The notes under the pieces: generated by a model
What the model saw: the letters and a program-made list of their open reading frames with translations, nothing else
Told to the model about the DNA's origin: nothing
Database searches by the model: none
Translations under genes and position numbers: made by a program
Assembly (NCBI RefSeq): GCF_018614975.1
Contig: NZ_JAGGNR010000008.1
Location: forward strand, 620,001 to 684,000
Source of the DNA: Paenibacillus polymyxa
GTDB lineage: Bacteria > Bacillota > Bacilli > Paenibacillales > Paenibacillaceae
Direction of reading: 5' to 3'
DNA length: 64,000 nucleotides
Shown here: one piece after another, positions 29,001 to 38,587 of the stretch
Position numbering within the stretch: position 1 is the first letter of the stretch
How the letters are laid out: each line of letters begins with the position of its first letter

Positions 29001-30328
29001 GCAATCTCAATGATTTTGTTCTGCGTTACCGACAGACCTGTGGTCTCGATATCAAATACGATGTATGTTGCTGTTTGGAGATCCAATGGCTGAGGAGCCA
29101 TTACAACGGCAACAGAGTCATTCACAACATTGGCCTCAAGGCCGTAGATCATTTTAATCCCGTTTTTCTTAGCAGCCTTGGAAGCCTCGGGATATACCTG
29201 CACCCCACCATGATCACTGACAGCAATCGCCTTATGTCCCCACTCAGCTGCCATTTTCACGTATTTGTCGATTGAAGTTACAGCATCCATGGTACTCATC
29301 GTAGAGTGCAAATGGAACTCCACCCGTTTCTCTGGTGCATTATCTTTACGAGACGGCGGTGCTTTAACTTCAATCAAATCCGAAGGAATCATGGCGAGTT
29401 CAGGAATCTGCATAAACCGGTCATACTCTACACGACCACGCACTTTTACCCATTTACCGTTCGCCAGCAAACTGAGGATTTTAACGTCCTCTTTGGTTTT
29501 GGCAAACATCTTCATTTGCATGGAGTCCGTGAAGTCGGTCAGGTAGAAGGTAAACAACGTATTTCCGTTTCGCAGTTCTTTACGATCCAGTCCAAACACC
29601 GAACCTTGAAGTGTGACCTTTTTCTCTTCATCCTGGATTTCCTGCATGGGTACTGCAGGTTCCTTGATGTCATAACCCATTTGCAAACGCAGATCACCCT
29701 GCTCCTCATCCACCGGGATTTCTGTGTCCACTTCACTCATCATTTTCTCGATGACCTCAAGTTCTTCTACACGTTTTTGGGCCTGGAACTGTTCCATGGC
29801 CTCTTTATTACTTCCCACTTCACCCACTTGCATCTTGATGCGAAGAGGTAGATGAAAGTATTTTTCATAGAATTTTGTAATAGCCTGATCAATCTGTTTC
29901 TTACGAGCCAATTCCATCGACGTTGCATCACTCATTGTCAGTTGTAGGAGATCCTCTTCACACTCAAAGGTTGTCCGGTTCATCCAACCATTCACAGATG
30001 GAATCTCACGGGTAACCCACTCCAGAAACAGATTCCAATATTCACTGACGATATCACCATTTTGTACCTGGTCCGTGTATTTGAAGCCAAATGAAATTTT
30101 GGCGATATGATTCATCTTCTCTTGAATATGCAGGCAAAATGTGCGATAGATTGGAGCGGGTACCAACGTATCCTTTGCAATCAGAATATTCCATTCCCGA
30201 TTACTTCGATTGGTCTCTACTTGTTCAATCCATCCATCCAAAAAATAGGGCTCTAACAGACCAGCCGGAAGCTCTGCCTGTTTCATCAACAACTCAAACC
30301 GTTTTCTCTTCTCCTCGAATCCGCTCAT
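26009..30328 (-). CDS. polC: DNA polymerase III alpha subunit, PolC type
   Basis: 1439 residues, close to other Gram-positive PolC enzymes (about 1435). An OB domain precedes a PHP domain starting near residue 336 (VEFHLHSTMSTMDAV). It is interrupted by the DnaQ-like proofreading exonuclease (VFDIETTGLS at about 424-433, then VAHNARFDMGF). The polymerase core follows, with GSRGSVGSS, DIDLNFSGDYQ and a zinc cluster region CPDCGG. It is the main leading-strand replicase. It lies between proS and rimP as in B. subtilis. Confidence 0.98.
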   Translation of the reverse strand: MSGFEEKRKRFELLMKQAELPAGLLEPYFLDGWIEQVETNRSNREWNILIAKDTLVPAPIYRTFCLHIQEKMNHIAKISFGFKYTDQVQNGDIVSEYWNLFLEWVTREIPSVNGWMNRTTFECEEDLLQLTMSDATSMELARKKQIDQAITKFYEKYFHLPLRIKMQVGEVGSNKEAMEQFQAQKRVEELEVIEKMMSEVDTEIPVDEEQGDLRLQMGYDIKEPAVPMQEIQDEEKKVTLQGSVFGLDRKELRNGNTLFTFYLTDFTDSMQMKMFAKTKEDVKILSLLANGKWVKVRGRVEYDRFMQIPELAMIPSDLIEVKAPPSRKDNAPEKRVEFHLHSTMSTMDAVTSIDKYVKMAAEWGHKAIAVSDHGGVQVYPEASKAAKKNGIKMIYGLEANVVNDSVAVVMAPQPLDLQTATYIVFDIETTGLSVTQNKIIEIAAVKMQDGKEIDRFATFVNPHERIPYNIQQLTNINDEMVKDAPELEPVIRDFVQFAGDGVLVAHNARFDMGFIQASLKQIGLPELPNPVLDTLELARLLFPKNKNHRLNTMADKYKVGLESHHRAIDDTVALAGILIGLLNDAAQMKGLTRLDRLNDYVGVDLSNTRPFHCGIYALNDVGKKNLYKLVSLSHTEHFKRVPCIPKSKLINLREGLVVISGCEKGEFFEAVLNKSLEEAEEIAEFYDILEIQPLTMYMHLVDKGLVATPEEIKTAIRKVIDIGAKLNKPVIATGNVHYLEPRDKLYRDITIHGITGFSPLKDQRKPDAHFRTTEEMLEEFQFLGQDKAYEVVVTNTVELSDRFEEIKLFPDKLFTPILEGADEEIRNTCYNTAKSIYGEELPEVIVARLEKELIPIIKYGFSANYLISERLVKKSNQDGYLVGSRGSVGSSVVATFLGISEVNPLPAHYICVNSECKHSEWFLDGSVRSGFDLPEKECPDCGGTLKGEGQDIPFETFLGFKGDKVPDIDLNFSGDYQPHAHNYTKVLFSEKSVFRAGTIGTVAEKTAFGFAKKYEEEHHKKWRGAELNRLASGCTGVKRSTGQHPGGIVVVPDYIEVEDVTPVQFPADDVNAEWKTTHFDYHAFEENLLKLDILGHDDPTMMRMLQDLTGVDPTTIPMNDPKVMSMFNSTEALGVTPEQIRSPVATFGVPEMGTKFVRQMLVESQPTSFADLLQISGLSHGTGVWLGNAQDLIKNGTCNIKTVIGCRDDIMLFLIYKTGMDASLAFKITESVRKGRGLPQEWIDEMKNCKVPQWYIDSCLKIQYMFPKAHAAAYVISAVRTAFFKLYHPIEYYATYFTVRADEIDIELMCQGYDAIYRKITEIEQLGFQAPPKEKNMLPVLEMGLEMAARGFSLKSIDLYRSEATKFIVDGKSLIPPFSALAGIGDNAARNIAAARDHGEFLSVEDFQQKSKASKTIVELLSNMGCFRGLPESNQLSLF

Positions 30329-30463
30329 CGTGTTCCTCCTTGTACCCCCTTAAAGCATGAAAAGCCCCTGCATTCAAAAATGTCACCGATCCGAACTCGC
30401 ACCGACTCATTTTATCCGACAGAAGCTCTCCATTCATTACTCTTACAGTCCGTACGTGCCATT

Positions 30464-30510
30464 ATATACATTGAACAAAAAGATATTTACATGTTTAGTT
30501 CAATGTATAT
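30464..30510. repeat. Inverted repeat between proS and polC
   Basis: A perfect 13-bp inverted repeat: ATATACATTGAAC (30464-30476) and GTTCAATGTATAT (30498-30510), with a 21-nt AT-rich spacer. It starts 18 nt past the proS stop. No T-run follows on either strand. A TATAAT (minus strand, 30466-30461) overlaps one arm, so it may be a regulatory site or stem for the polC transcript as well as a read-through stabiliser for proS. Confidence 0.7.
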
Positions 30511-30527
30511 AGTCAGGTTATTTCGAC

Positions 30528-31982
30528 TTAATACGCTCTTGCAAACACAACCGTGTGTTCTGCCTGTTCACCACAAGCCAGGCACGTATGCTTTTCTTCC
30601 GCAGGCTGGAACGGAATGTTCCGGCTTGTTGCACCTGTAACTTCTCTTACTTTATCTTCGCAAGCTTCTGAACCGCACCATCCAGCCAGTGTAAACCCGC
30701 GTTTATTTTCCATCAGTTCTTTCATCTCATCGAGTGTATCCACGGAGTAGAAGTTATCCGACATAAATGTGCGAGCACGTTCTAACATATCTACCTGGAT
30801 CTGTGTCAGCATAGCCTGGATCTCTTCTACCAGGTTTGTTTGTTCTACCACTTTCTTCTCACCTGTGATGCGTGATACGAGTACACAAACGCCATTTTCC
30901 ATATCACGTGGACCAATCTCCAGACGAATCGGAACACCACGCATCTCGTATTCATTGAATTTCCAACCTGGGCGAACATCGCTGCGATCATCCATTTTCA
31001 CACGGACTCCAGCTTTTTTCAACTCAGTGAACAACTCATCTGCACGCCCAACCACAGCATCACGCGTTTTCGGAGGTCCAATTGGAATCATGACCACTTG
31101 TGTTGGTGCGACTTTAGGAGGAAGTACGAGACCACGGTCATCTCCGTGAACCATAATTAATGCACCGATCAAACGTGTGCTTACTCCCCATGAAGTAGTG
31201 TAAGCCAGCTCGAGCACATTGTTCCGGCTAAGATACTGGATTTCAAATGCTTTTGCAAAGTTCGTCCCCATGTAATGAGATGTACCTGCTTGTACAGCAC
31301 GTCCATCCTTCATCATGGCTTCGATCGAGTACGTATCCACCGCACCCGCAAACTTCTCAGATTTGGTTTTCTGACCCACAATTACAGGAATAGCCAAGTA
31401 TTCCTCAACCACTTCACGGTAAATCTCAAGCATTTTCATCGTTTCTTCACGTGCTTCTTCTTCGGTCTCATGCGCAGTATGACCTTCCTGCCACAGAAAC
31501 TCACTTGTGCGAAGGAACGGCAACGTTCTTTTTTCCCAACGAACTACGTTAGCCCACTGGTTGATCAGTACCGGAAGATCCCGATAAGACTGAATCCACT
31601 TGGAATACATATGACCAATAATCGTTTCGGATGTAGGACGGATTGCCAGACGTTCTTCAAGCTTCTCTCCGCCAGCTTCCGTAACCCATGGTAATTCAGG
31701 GTTAAAACCTTCCACGTGCTCTTTTTCCTTTTGAAAGAAGCTCTCAGGAATGAACATCGGGAAATACGCATTGCGATGACCCGTTTCCCGGAAACGACGA
31801 TCCAACTCATCCTTAATATGTTCCCAGATTTCAAATCCGTCTGGTTTGAACACAATACAACCGCGTACGGGTGCATAGTCCATGAGATCAGCTTTTTTGA
31901 TAACATCAATGTACCAGCGTGAGAAATCCTCACCCTGTGGTGTGATTTCAGTCACGAACTGTTTATCATTTTCCTTTGACAT
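30528..31982 (-). CDS. proS: Prolyl-tRNA synthetase, archaeal/eukaryotic-like (ProS type 3)
   Basis: 484 residues from ATG 31982. The class II core has SPFLRTSEF-like motif 2 (KRTLPFLRTSEFLWQEGH) and motif 3 near GALIMVHGDDRGLVLPP. There is no inserted editing domain between motifs 2 and 3, and the C-terminus carries a zinc-type extension with CGSEACEDK and CLACGEQ, ending in a tyrosine (VFARAY). These features mark the archaeal/eukaryotic type rather than the 564-residue bacterial enzyme of B. subtilis. It occupies the standard rseP-proS-polC slot. Confidence 0.95.
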   Translation of the reverse strand: MSKENDKQFVTEITPQGEDFSRWYIDVIKKADLMDYAPVRGCIVFKPDGFEIWEHIKDELDRRFRETGHRNAYFPMFIPESFFQKEKEHVEGFNPELPWVTEAGGEKLEERLAIRPTSETIIGHMYSKWIQSYRDLPVLINQWANVVRWEKRTLPFLRTSEFLWQEGHTAHETEEEAREETMKMLEIYREVVEEYLAIPVIVGQKTKSEKFAGAVDTYSIEAMMKDGRAVQAGTSHYMGTNFAKAFEIQYLSRNNVLELAYTTSWGVSTRLIGALIMVHGDDRGLVLPPKVAPTQVVMIPIGPPKTRDAVVGRADELFTELKKAGVRVKMDDRSDVRPGWKFNEYEMRGVPIRLEIGPRDMENGVCVLVSRITGEKKVVEQTNLVEEIQAMLTQIQVDMLERARTFMSDNFYSVDTLDEMKELMENKRGFTLAGWCGSEACEDKVREVTGATSRNIPFQPAEEKHTCLACGEQAEHTVVFARAY

Positions 31983-32044
31983 AAGACTCCAGCGTCCTCC
32001 CATAACGACTATCTCTGAATGTCCAGAGCGTAGTCCAACCGTAA

Positions 32045-33316
32045 TTATCCGTTAATTAAACGTAATATATCATTGTAAGTTACTGCCAGCATCAACACAA
32101 ACAACATCGCAAATCCAATGAAATGCACCATGCCTTCGCGATTGGGATCAACAGGTCTGCCGCGCAGCGCTTCAATTCCCAAAAATACGAGACGGCTGCC
32201 GTCCAGTGCAGGTATGGGAAGCAGGTTGAAAATCCCAAGATACAAACTCAAAATCGCTGCCCATCTCGTTAACTGCTCAATCCCTTGTTTAGCAATTTGC
32301 CCTGTCACTTCAAATGTACGAACTGGACCACCAATATCATCCATGTTGAATTGATTGATCAGATGTTTAAAACCTTCAAATATTACTTTGGTTGTATCAA
32401 CCATGGCCACGCCTGAGACTTTAAACGTCTCTACAAACCCAACAGATCGAGTTGGTAACGTAGGTACGATTCCCACTTTACCGCCCTCTTGTCCTTCTAC
32501 AGCACGTGGAGTAATCGTTATATTAAACGTATCCGAACCCCGGCGCAGCGTCCATTCCATTGGCTTGTCTTTGGAATCGGCAATCATCGACACCATTTTT
32601 TGTGAATCTGTACCAATAACAGTACCATTGATCGTCTCGATAATATCGCCCTTTTGCAGGTTCGCCTGATCGGCTGCCCCACCTTCAAGCACTTCACCAA
32701 TTTGTAGATTTTTGGGATTCTCCACTGGAACTCCTGCCATCTGCGCATATACTGCAAACAGCACAAAGGCCAAGATAAAGTTCATCAGAGGTCCCGCAAA
32801 AATAGCCAATGCACGCTGTCCAACGGTTTTGCTGCCGAATTGACGATCTTTCGGTGCAATCTGCGTTTGTTTACCACGACTTACCAACATCGCTTGGGGA
32901 TGTATACGATACTCCTGAATTTCACCATCTACGTCCAGTTGCAGTTTCAGGGCATTCTCCATATCAATGGAGATGACTTCACCACGTATTACATTTTTAC
33001 GGTTATCCAGCTGGTCCAGATAAATCATCTTCACCTGGTCATCCGCTGATCTTACCGCAATGGTCTGTCCTTCCTGGATCTCTACCAGTTCCGGATCTTC
33101 CCCTGCCATCCGTGCATATCCACCAAAAGGCAACAAACGCAATGTAAACTGGGTCTCGTTTCTTTTATATGAGAACAATTTGGGACCAAAACCGATCGCA
33201 AATTCCCGTACAAGAATACCGGCGCGTTTGGCAAAATAATAATGCCCCCATTCATGAACCGTCACGATGACAAAGAACATGAGCACCGTTAGAAATACCA
33301 CTTGTATGGTTTCCAA
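32045..33316 (-). CDS. rseP: Site-2 intramembrane zinc protease RseP/RasP
   Basis: 423 residues. The zinc motif HEWGH (H21, E22, H25) is in the first membrane helix; a PDZ domain (about 195-275) follows a second helix, and a later membrane segment has NLLPIPALDGSRLVF with the third ligand Asp. It cleaves membrane-anchored anti-sigma factors and signal-peptide remnants. TTG 33316 is the start, with GGAGG 11 nt upstream. It sits between dxr and proS. Confidence 0.96.
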   Translation of the reverse strand: METIQVVFLTVLMFFVIVTVHEWGHYYFAKRAGILVREFAIGFGPKLFSYKRNETQFTLRLLPFGGYARMAGEDPELVEIQEGQTIAVRSADDQVKMIYLDQLDNRKNVIRGEVISIDMENALKLQLDVDGEIQEYRIHPQAMLVSRGKQTQIAPKDRQFGSKTVGQRALAIFAGPLMNFILAFVLFAVYAQMAGVPVENPKNLQIGEVLEGGAADQANLQKGDIIETINGTVIGTDSQKMVSMIADSKDKPMEWTLRRGSDTFNITITPRAVEGQEGGKVGIVPTLPTRSVGFVETFKVSGVAMVDTTKVIFEGFKHLINQFNMDDIGGPVRTFEVTGQIAKQGIEQLTRWAAILSLYLGIFNLLPIPALDGSRLVFLGIEALRGRPVDPNREGMVHFIGFAMLFVLMLAVTYNDILRLING

Positions 33317-33429
33317 TCCCTATCCATCCTCCTTCACGGCACATACCGCAGTCTGTCCCTCTAGATTATCATTATTCTCTGATGCCGCACAAGAGAATCA
33401 CTTCTTCCAATTTGTTATGAAAAAAGAGA

Positions 33430-34569
33430 TTACAGACCGGACGCAAGCTTACGGCTCTCCTGATCACAACGCGCGATCTCCTGCAGATCAGGCTCGTCCA
33501 CATTGTGGTGTGCTTCCAGCACAGAAGCAATAATATCTTCTATTTTAAGGAATGAAATCTCTTTACGCAAGAAACGAGCTACAGCAACCTCGTTGGCTGC
33601 ATTAAACGCCGTTGTTGCGGTTCCTCCCATTTTACCACACTCATACGCCATTCTTAAACACGGGAACCGTTCCATATCCATCTCACGGAAATGTAATTTC
33701 CCCGCTTGAGCAAGAGACAGACGCTGTGCTGGTGATGGCAAGCGGTCAGGGTAAGTCAATGCATATTGAATGGGAACTCGCATATCCGGATTCCCCAGTT
33801 GAGCGATGATGCTGGTGTCATCAAATTCCACATAGGAATGAATAACACTCTCTGGGTGGAGCAATACATTAATCTGATCATATCGAAGACCAAATAACCA
33901 ATGTGCTTCAATGACCTCAAGACCCTTGTTAACCATCGTTGCCGAGTCTATCGTGATTTTGGAGCCCATTGACCAATTCGGATGTTTAAGCGCATCCTCT
34001 ATAGTCACGTTCTTCAACTGTTCACGGGTAAGATCACGGAATGATCCACCTGAAGCGGTGAGCGTGATGCCTGTCAGGCGTTCTCTGTTTTCACCATTTA
34101 AACATTGGAATATGGCAGAGTGCTCACTATCAACGGGCAGTAAAGAGACTCCTTTGGCAGCCGCTCTTGTCGTAACGATATGCCCCGCTGTAACCAATGT
34201 CTCCTTATTGGCGAGTCCGATCTGTTTGCCTGCATCTATGGCAGCAAGCGTTGACTCCAATCCAACACTGCCCACCACCGCTGTAACAACCGTATGCGCA
34301 TCGGTTCCTGCCGCAACTTCTACGAGTCCTTCGTTGCCATAAAATAGTTGCGTTCCTGCTGGCAAATGTGGAGCTATCTTCTCCGCCAGTTCTTTGGAAC
34401 CCACCGATACCTTCTTCGGCCGGTAACGTTTGGTTTGTTCGATCAGCAGGTCTGTATTGACTCCGGCAGCCAGTCCCTCCACTTGAAAGAGTTCTGGATG
34501 CATGTCAACTACATCCAGTGTCTGGGTTCCAATGGAGCCGGTTGACCCGAGAATCGCAATTTTTTTCAT
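33430..34569 (-). CDS. dxr: 1-deoxy-D-xylulose 5-phosphate reductoisomerase
   Basis: 379 residues from ATG 34569, preceded by AGGTG. The NADPH-binding GSTGSIGTQTLDVV opens the protein; LANKETLVTAG and LPVDSEHSAIFQ hold the metal and substrate residues, and GSKITIDSATMVNKGLEVIEA follows. It makes MEP, the committed step of non-mevalonate isoprenoid synthesis, feeding uppS two genes upstream. Confidence 0.97.
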   Translation of the reverse strand: MKKIAILGSTGSIGTQTLDVVDMHPELFQVEGLAAGVNTDLLIEQTKRYRPKKVSVGSKELAEKIAPHLPAGTQLFYGNEGLVEVAAGTDAHTVVTAVVGSVGLESTLAAIDAGKQIGLANKETLVTAGHIVTTRAAAKGVSLLPVDSEHSAIFQCLNGENRERLTGITLTASGGSFRDLTREQLKNVTIEDALKHPNWSMGSKITIDSATMVNKGLEVIEAHWLFGLRYDQINVLLHPESVIHSYVEFDDTSIIAQLGNPDMRVPIQYALTYPDRLPSPAQRLSLAQAGKLHFREMDMERFPCLRMAYECGKMGGTATTAFNAANEVAVARFLRKEISFLKIEDIIASVLEAHHNVDEPDLQEIARCDQESRKLASGL

Positions 34570-34639
34570 GCTGCACCTCATCTTTAATTATCCAATGCCT
34601 ACGGCGAACAATGCTGTTATCTCAGTCTCATGTTCTTCT

Positions 34640-35434
34640 TTAGTAGGGCAGTAGCATTAGTATATGTACGAATGGAAAAACAACAATCCAGCTGTCGCAC
34701 CGATCAAGAATGCCTCCATGCCCTGGGAGAAGACTGCCTGAATCCTTGATATTATATACACGTTTGTATGCAGACTGGATCAAGTCACCCATCTGACCTA
34801 CAACTGCACAGGCAATTCCGATCACAATCGCTCTCTGCCAGGAAAGCAAACCATCTGATACTAATGCAAAAATAACTGAAATAACAATTGCAATTACGAT
34901 GCCACCCAGTGCACCCTCCACAGTTTTATTTGGACTGATAGAAGGCCACAGTTTGTTTTTACCAATTAGTTTCCCTACAAAATAAGCTCCTGCATCACTG
35001 GCCCATATGGAGCCCAGCAACAGGAACGTCCAGAACAACCCATGATGCAGATGTCTGGATTCTGCAATGTAATAGAAACCGATCCCTATATACAACACGC
35101 CGAGGAAAAGCATGGCCACTGTATTCACGGGAACCTTATTTTTGGTGACAACCGAAGCTGTCATCAGTACAAGCATTACTGTCCAGATGACCTGAAATAA
35201 AGATAGCGGTCTTGCCTCCCAAAGCATTTCCCACGGAAACACAATGGCAAAAACACCAGCATATCCAATCAGGGCCACACCTGAAAAAGGCATCACCCCG
35301 GTCATTTTAACAAATTCATAATAACCGATGAGAGCCATAAGCAATACCAAACCATGGTACCAGGGTCCGCCCAGCATGCAAAAACCTAAAAACAACACAC
35401 CTGCTATGATTCCTGTCGTTAATCGCTGTTTCAA
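34640..35434 (-). CDS. cdsA: Phosphatidate cytidylyltransferase
   Basis: 264 residues from TTG 35434, which has GGAGG 9 nt upstream and aligns (LKQRLTTG) with the start of B. subtilis CdsA; ATG 35443 directly abuts the ribosome binding site. About eight membrane helices precede the family signature ending KDSGSLLPGHGGILDRCDS. It makes CDP-diacylglycerol for phospholipid synthesis. It follows uppS by 16 nt. Confidence 0.95.
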   Translation of the reverse strand: MKQRLTTGIIAGVLFLGFCMLGGPWYHGLVLLMALIGYYEFVKMTGVMPFSGVALIGYAGVFAIVFPWEMLWEARPLSLFQVIWTVMLVLMTASVVTKNKVPVNTVAMLFLGVLYIGIGFYYIAESRHLHHGLFWTFLLLGSIWASDAGAYFVGKLIGKNKLWPSISPNKTVEGALGGIVIAIVISVIFALVSDGLLSWQRAIVIGIACAVVGQMGDLIQSAYKRVYNIKDSGSLLPGHGGILDRCDSWIVVFPFVHILMLLPY

Positions 35435-35450
35435 CGGATTCATCCTCCAT

Positions 35451-36218
35451 CTATTTCAAACCGCCGTAACGCCTTGTTCTGCGCTGATATTCGGCTACTG
35501 CTTCAAGCAAATGCTTTTTGCCAAATTCGGGCCAGTATATATCCGTAAACCATAATTCACTATATGCAAGCTGCCAAAGCATAAAGTTGCTTAATCTCAA
35601 CTCTCCACTCGTCCGGATTAGCAGATCCGGATCGGGCATGTCAACCGTCAGCATATGTCTATCAATGAGTTCAGGTGTTATGTCCTCTGCCGATAGTTCC
35701 CCCGATTTCACCTGCAGAGCGATCTGTTTAACACAGTCCGTCATTTCACGACGACTTCCATAGTTCATTGCAAAGTTCAAAACGAGACCAGTATTATGCT
35801 CCGTAAGACGAATGGCTTCCCGCAAGGCATTAATGGTATGAGAAGGTAAATGTTCCTCTTGACCCATCATGCGAATGCGCACATTTTTTTCTATAAGTTC
35901 ATCCAGCTCTATGGCTAGAAATTCTTGCGGAAGTCGCATCAGAAAATCCACTTCTTCTTTTGGACGCGTCCAGTTTTCTGTCGAAAAAGCGTACATCGTC
36001 AGATATTTGATGCCCAGTTCATCCGCCGCGATGGTCGCACGTTTGACCGCCTTCATACCATTTTGGTGCCCGGCTATACGCGGGAGTCCCAAACGTTTGG
36101 CCCATCGTCCATTGCCGTCCATGATGATGGCGACGTGCTGCGGGATATTGTCCTCGGATATAGTCAGCGTTTCCTGCTTGTCAGCCCCATTCCACCACGA
36201 CCGAACCCGTTTGATCAT
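35451..36218 (-). CDS. uppS: Undecaprenyl diphosphate synthase (isoprenyl transferase)
   Basis: 255 residues. Cis-prenyltransferase motifs: IIMDGNGRWAK with catalytic D34, AFSTENWTRP, and DLLIRTSGELRLSNF near the C-terminus. It makes the C55 lipid carrier for cell-wall synthesis. GGAGG precedes ATG 36218. It groups with cdsA and dxr. Confidence 0.97.
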   Translation of the reverse strand: MIKRVRSWWNGADKQETLTISEDNIPQHVAIIMDGNGRWAKRLGLPRIAGHQNGMKAVKRATIAADELGIKYLTMYAFSTENWTRPKEEVDFLMRLPQEFLAIELDELIEKNVRIRMMGQEEHLPSHTINALREAIRLTEHNTGLVLNFAMNYGSRREMTDCVKQIALQVKSGELSAEDITPELIDRHMLTVDMPDPDLLIRTSGELRLSNFMLWQLAYSELWFTDIYWPEFGKKHLLEAVAEYQRRTRRYGGLK

Positions 36219-36262
36219 TCCTGTTCCTCCAAAATCCCTGAAGTTTCTTTATCTGAAGCTTG

Positions 36263-36296
36263 GAAAAAGAGACAAAACCCCACCGTATTGGAGGGG
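36263..36296 (-). terminator. Terminator after frr
   Basis: CCCCTCC-AATAC-GGTGGGG (36296-36278, one T-T mismatch) is followed on the minus strand by TTTTGTCTCTTTTTCC. It is a moderate intrinsic terminator between frr and uppS. Confidence 0.65.
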
Positions 36297-36307
36297 CTGC
36301 GCTTGTC

Positions 36308-36861
36308 TTACACTTCCATAATTTCTTTTTCTTTGGCAGCGAGTACCTTATCGACTTCAGCAATAAACTTGTCAGTCGATTTTTGGATATCGTCCTGATG
36401 TCTCCGGGACTCATCCTCGGAAATATCTGACTTCTCCATTTTCTTGATGTCATCATTCGCATCACGGCGAATGTTACGAATCGCTACTTTACCTTCTTCA
36501 CCGAACTTCTTCGTCAGCTTAACAAGTTCCGCTCTACGTTCTTCCGTCAATGCCGGAATAGACAAACGGATCATGCTACCATCATTGGCTGGAGTAAGAC
36601 CCAGATCCGATTTCATGATGGCACGCTCGATGTCACCCATAGAAGATTTGTCCCAAGGCTGTATCATCAGTGTACGGGAATCCGGAGTACTGACATTAGC
36701 GAGTTGATTCAATGGCGTCATTGCTCCATAATACTCTACCTGAATTCGGTCCAGAAGAGCTGGAGTTGCACGGCCTGCACGCAAAGTAGCCAGGTCACGA
36801 CGCAATGCTTGAATTGCTTTTTCCATACGCTCTTCGGCATGTTGTTTAACCGCTTGTGGCA

Positions 36862-36862
<1 letters not shown>
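36308..36862 (-). CDS. frr: Ribosome recycling factor
   Basis: 184 residues, the standard length; a three-helix bundle plus small domain. The signature [19 protein letters not shown] and the C-terminal [19 protein letters not shown] are clear. It splits post-termination ribosomes with EF-G. Its ATG shares one base with the pyrH stop (TAATG). Confidence 0.98.
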
Positions 36863-37590
<728 letters not shown>

Positions 37591-37665
37591 TTATTCACCC
37601 TCCACTTTGAATCGAACACGCTTGGTGTTCAACCAACAAAACTTCTCGCGCATGGCCTCCTGCTT

Positions 37666-37692
37666 AAAAAGAAAGGAACACAGTTGTGTTCC
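37666..37692 (-). terminator. Terminator after tsf
   Basis: A perfect stem GGAACAC-AACT-GTGTTCC core (37675-37692), followed on the minus strand by TTTCTTTTT. It lies about 130 nt past the tsf stop, after a structured stretch. Confidence 0.85.
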
Positions 37693-37821
37693 GCTCTTTT
37701 AGGAAAAACGTTAACCGGCAAGGCACTGTTTTCCTGAGATATAAGGGAGTTTACGCTTCGAAGTTTCATCATTCTTATATCTTCGAAAATCAATCCTGCT
37801 CGCGAGTTTATAGAAACCGTC

Positions 37822-38472
37822 TTATTTGTTAACTTGGGACATTACTTCTTCTACGAAGTTGTCTACTTTTTTCTCAAGACCTTCACCCAGTTCGTAACGA
37901 ACGAAACGACGGATGGAGATGTTTTCACCAATTTGGCTGATTTTTTCGTTCAGCAATTGGGAGATCGTTTTGTCTGGATCTTTAACGAAAGTTTGTTCCA
38001 TCAGGCAGTACTCTTCGTAGTATTTACCGATACGGCCTTCAACCATTTTTTCAATGATTTTCTCTGGTTTGCCTTCGTTAAGAGCTTGAGCTTTCAGGAT
38101 TTCTTTTTCTTTTTCCAGCTCATCTGCAGGAACTTCTTCGCGTGTAACGAATTTAGGATTAGCTGCAGCGATTTGCATAGCTACATCTTTAACGAAATCC
38201 TTAAATTGATCCGTTTTACCAACGAAGTCTGTTTCACAGTTAACTTCAACCAAGACACCAATACGTCCACCAGCGTGGATGTAAGATTCAACAACACCTT
38301 CAGTTGCTGCACGGCCTGCTTTGCTTGCTGCTGCAGAGAGACCTTTCTCACGCAACAATTCAGCTGCTTTTGTTACATCACCGTTTGCTTCTTCCAGTGC
38401 TTTTTTGCAATCGAGCATACCAGCGCCCGTTCTTTCGCGAAGTTCTTTTACTGCACTCGCATTAACTGCCAT
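37822..38472 (-). CDS. tsf: Elongation factor Ts
   Basis: 216 residues. The UBA-like N-terminus has [22 protein letters not shown] and the core has [18 protein letters not shown]. It exchanges GDP on EF-Tu. It is shorter than B. subtilis EF-Ts (293 aa), carrying in effect one core subdomain, like other short EF-Ts forms. It follows rpsB as usual. Confidence 0.97.
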   Translation of the reverse strand: MAVNASAVKELRERTGAGMLDCKKALEEANGDVTKAAELLREKGLSAAASKAGRAATEGVVESYIHAGGRIGVLVEVNCETDFVGKTDQFKDFVKDVAMQIAAANPKFVTREEVPADELEKEKEILKAQALNEGKPEKIIEKMVEGRIGKYYEEYCLMEQTFVKDPDKTISQLLNEKISQIGENISIRRFVRYELGEGLEKKVDNFVEEVMSQVNK

Positions 38473-38512
38473 TATAAATTCCCTCCAACATTAAGTATTG
38501 TACGTACACTCT

Positions 38513-38554
38513 AAAAAAAGGGCAGTGAGAGGTTATCCACCTGCCAACCACCCT
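38513..38554 (-). terminator. Possible attenuating terminator between rpsB and tsf
   Basis: An imperfect GGGTGG.../...CTGCCC hairpin is followed on the minus strand by seven T residues (38519-38513), 32 nt after the rpsB stop. It may reduce read-through into tsf. Confidence 0.5.
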
Positions 38555-38587
38555 TTTCATTTAGTTTATAACATATGTTCGAATCTA

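Noticed and set aside
37834..38514. 226-codon plus-strand ORF opposite tsf
   Set aside because: Very Phe-rich product, mirror of Lys/Glu-rich EF-Ts codons; no ribosome binding site.
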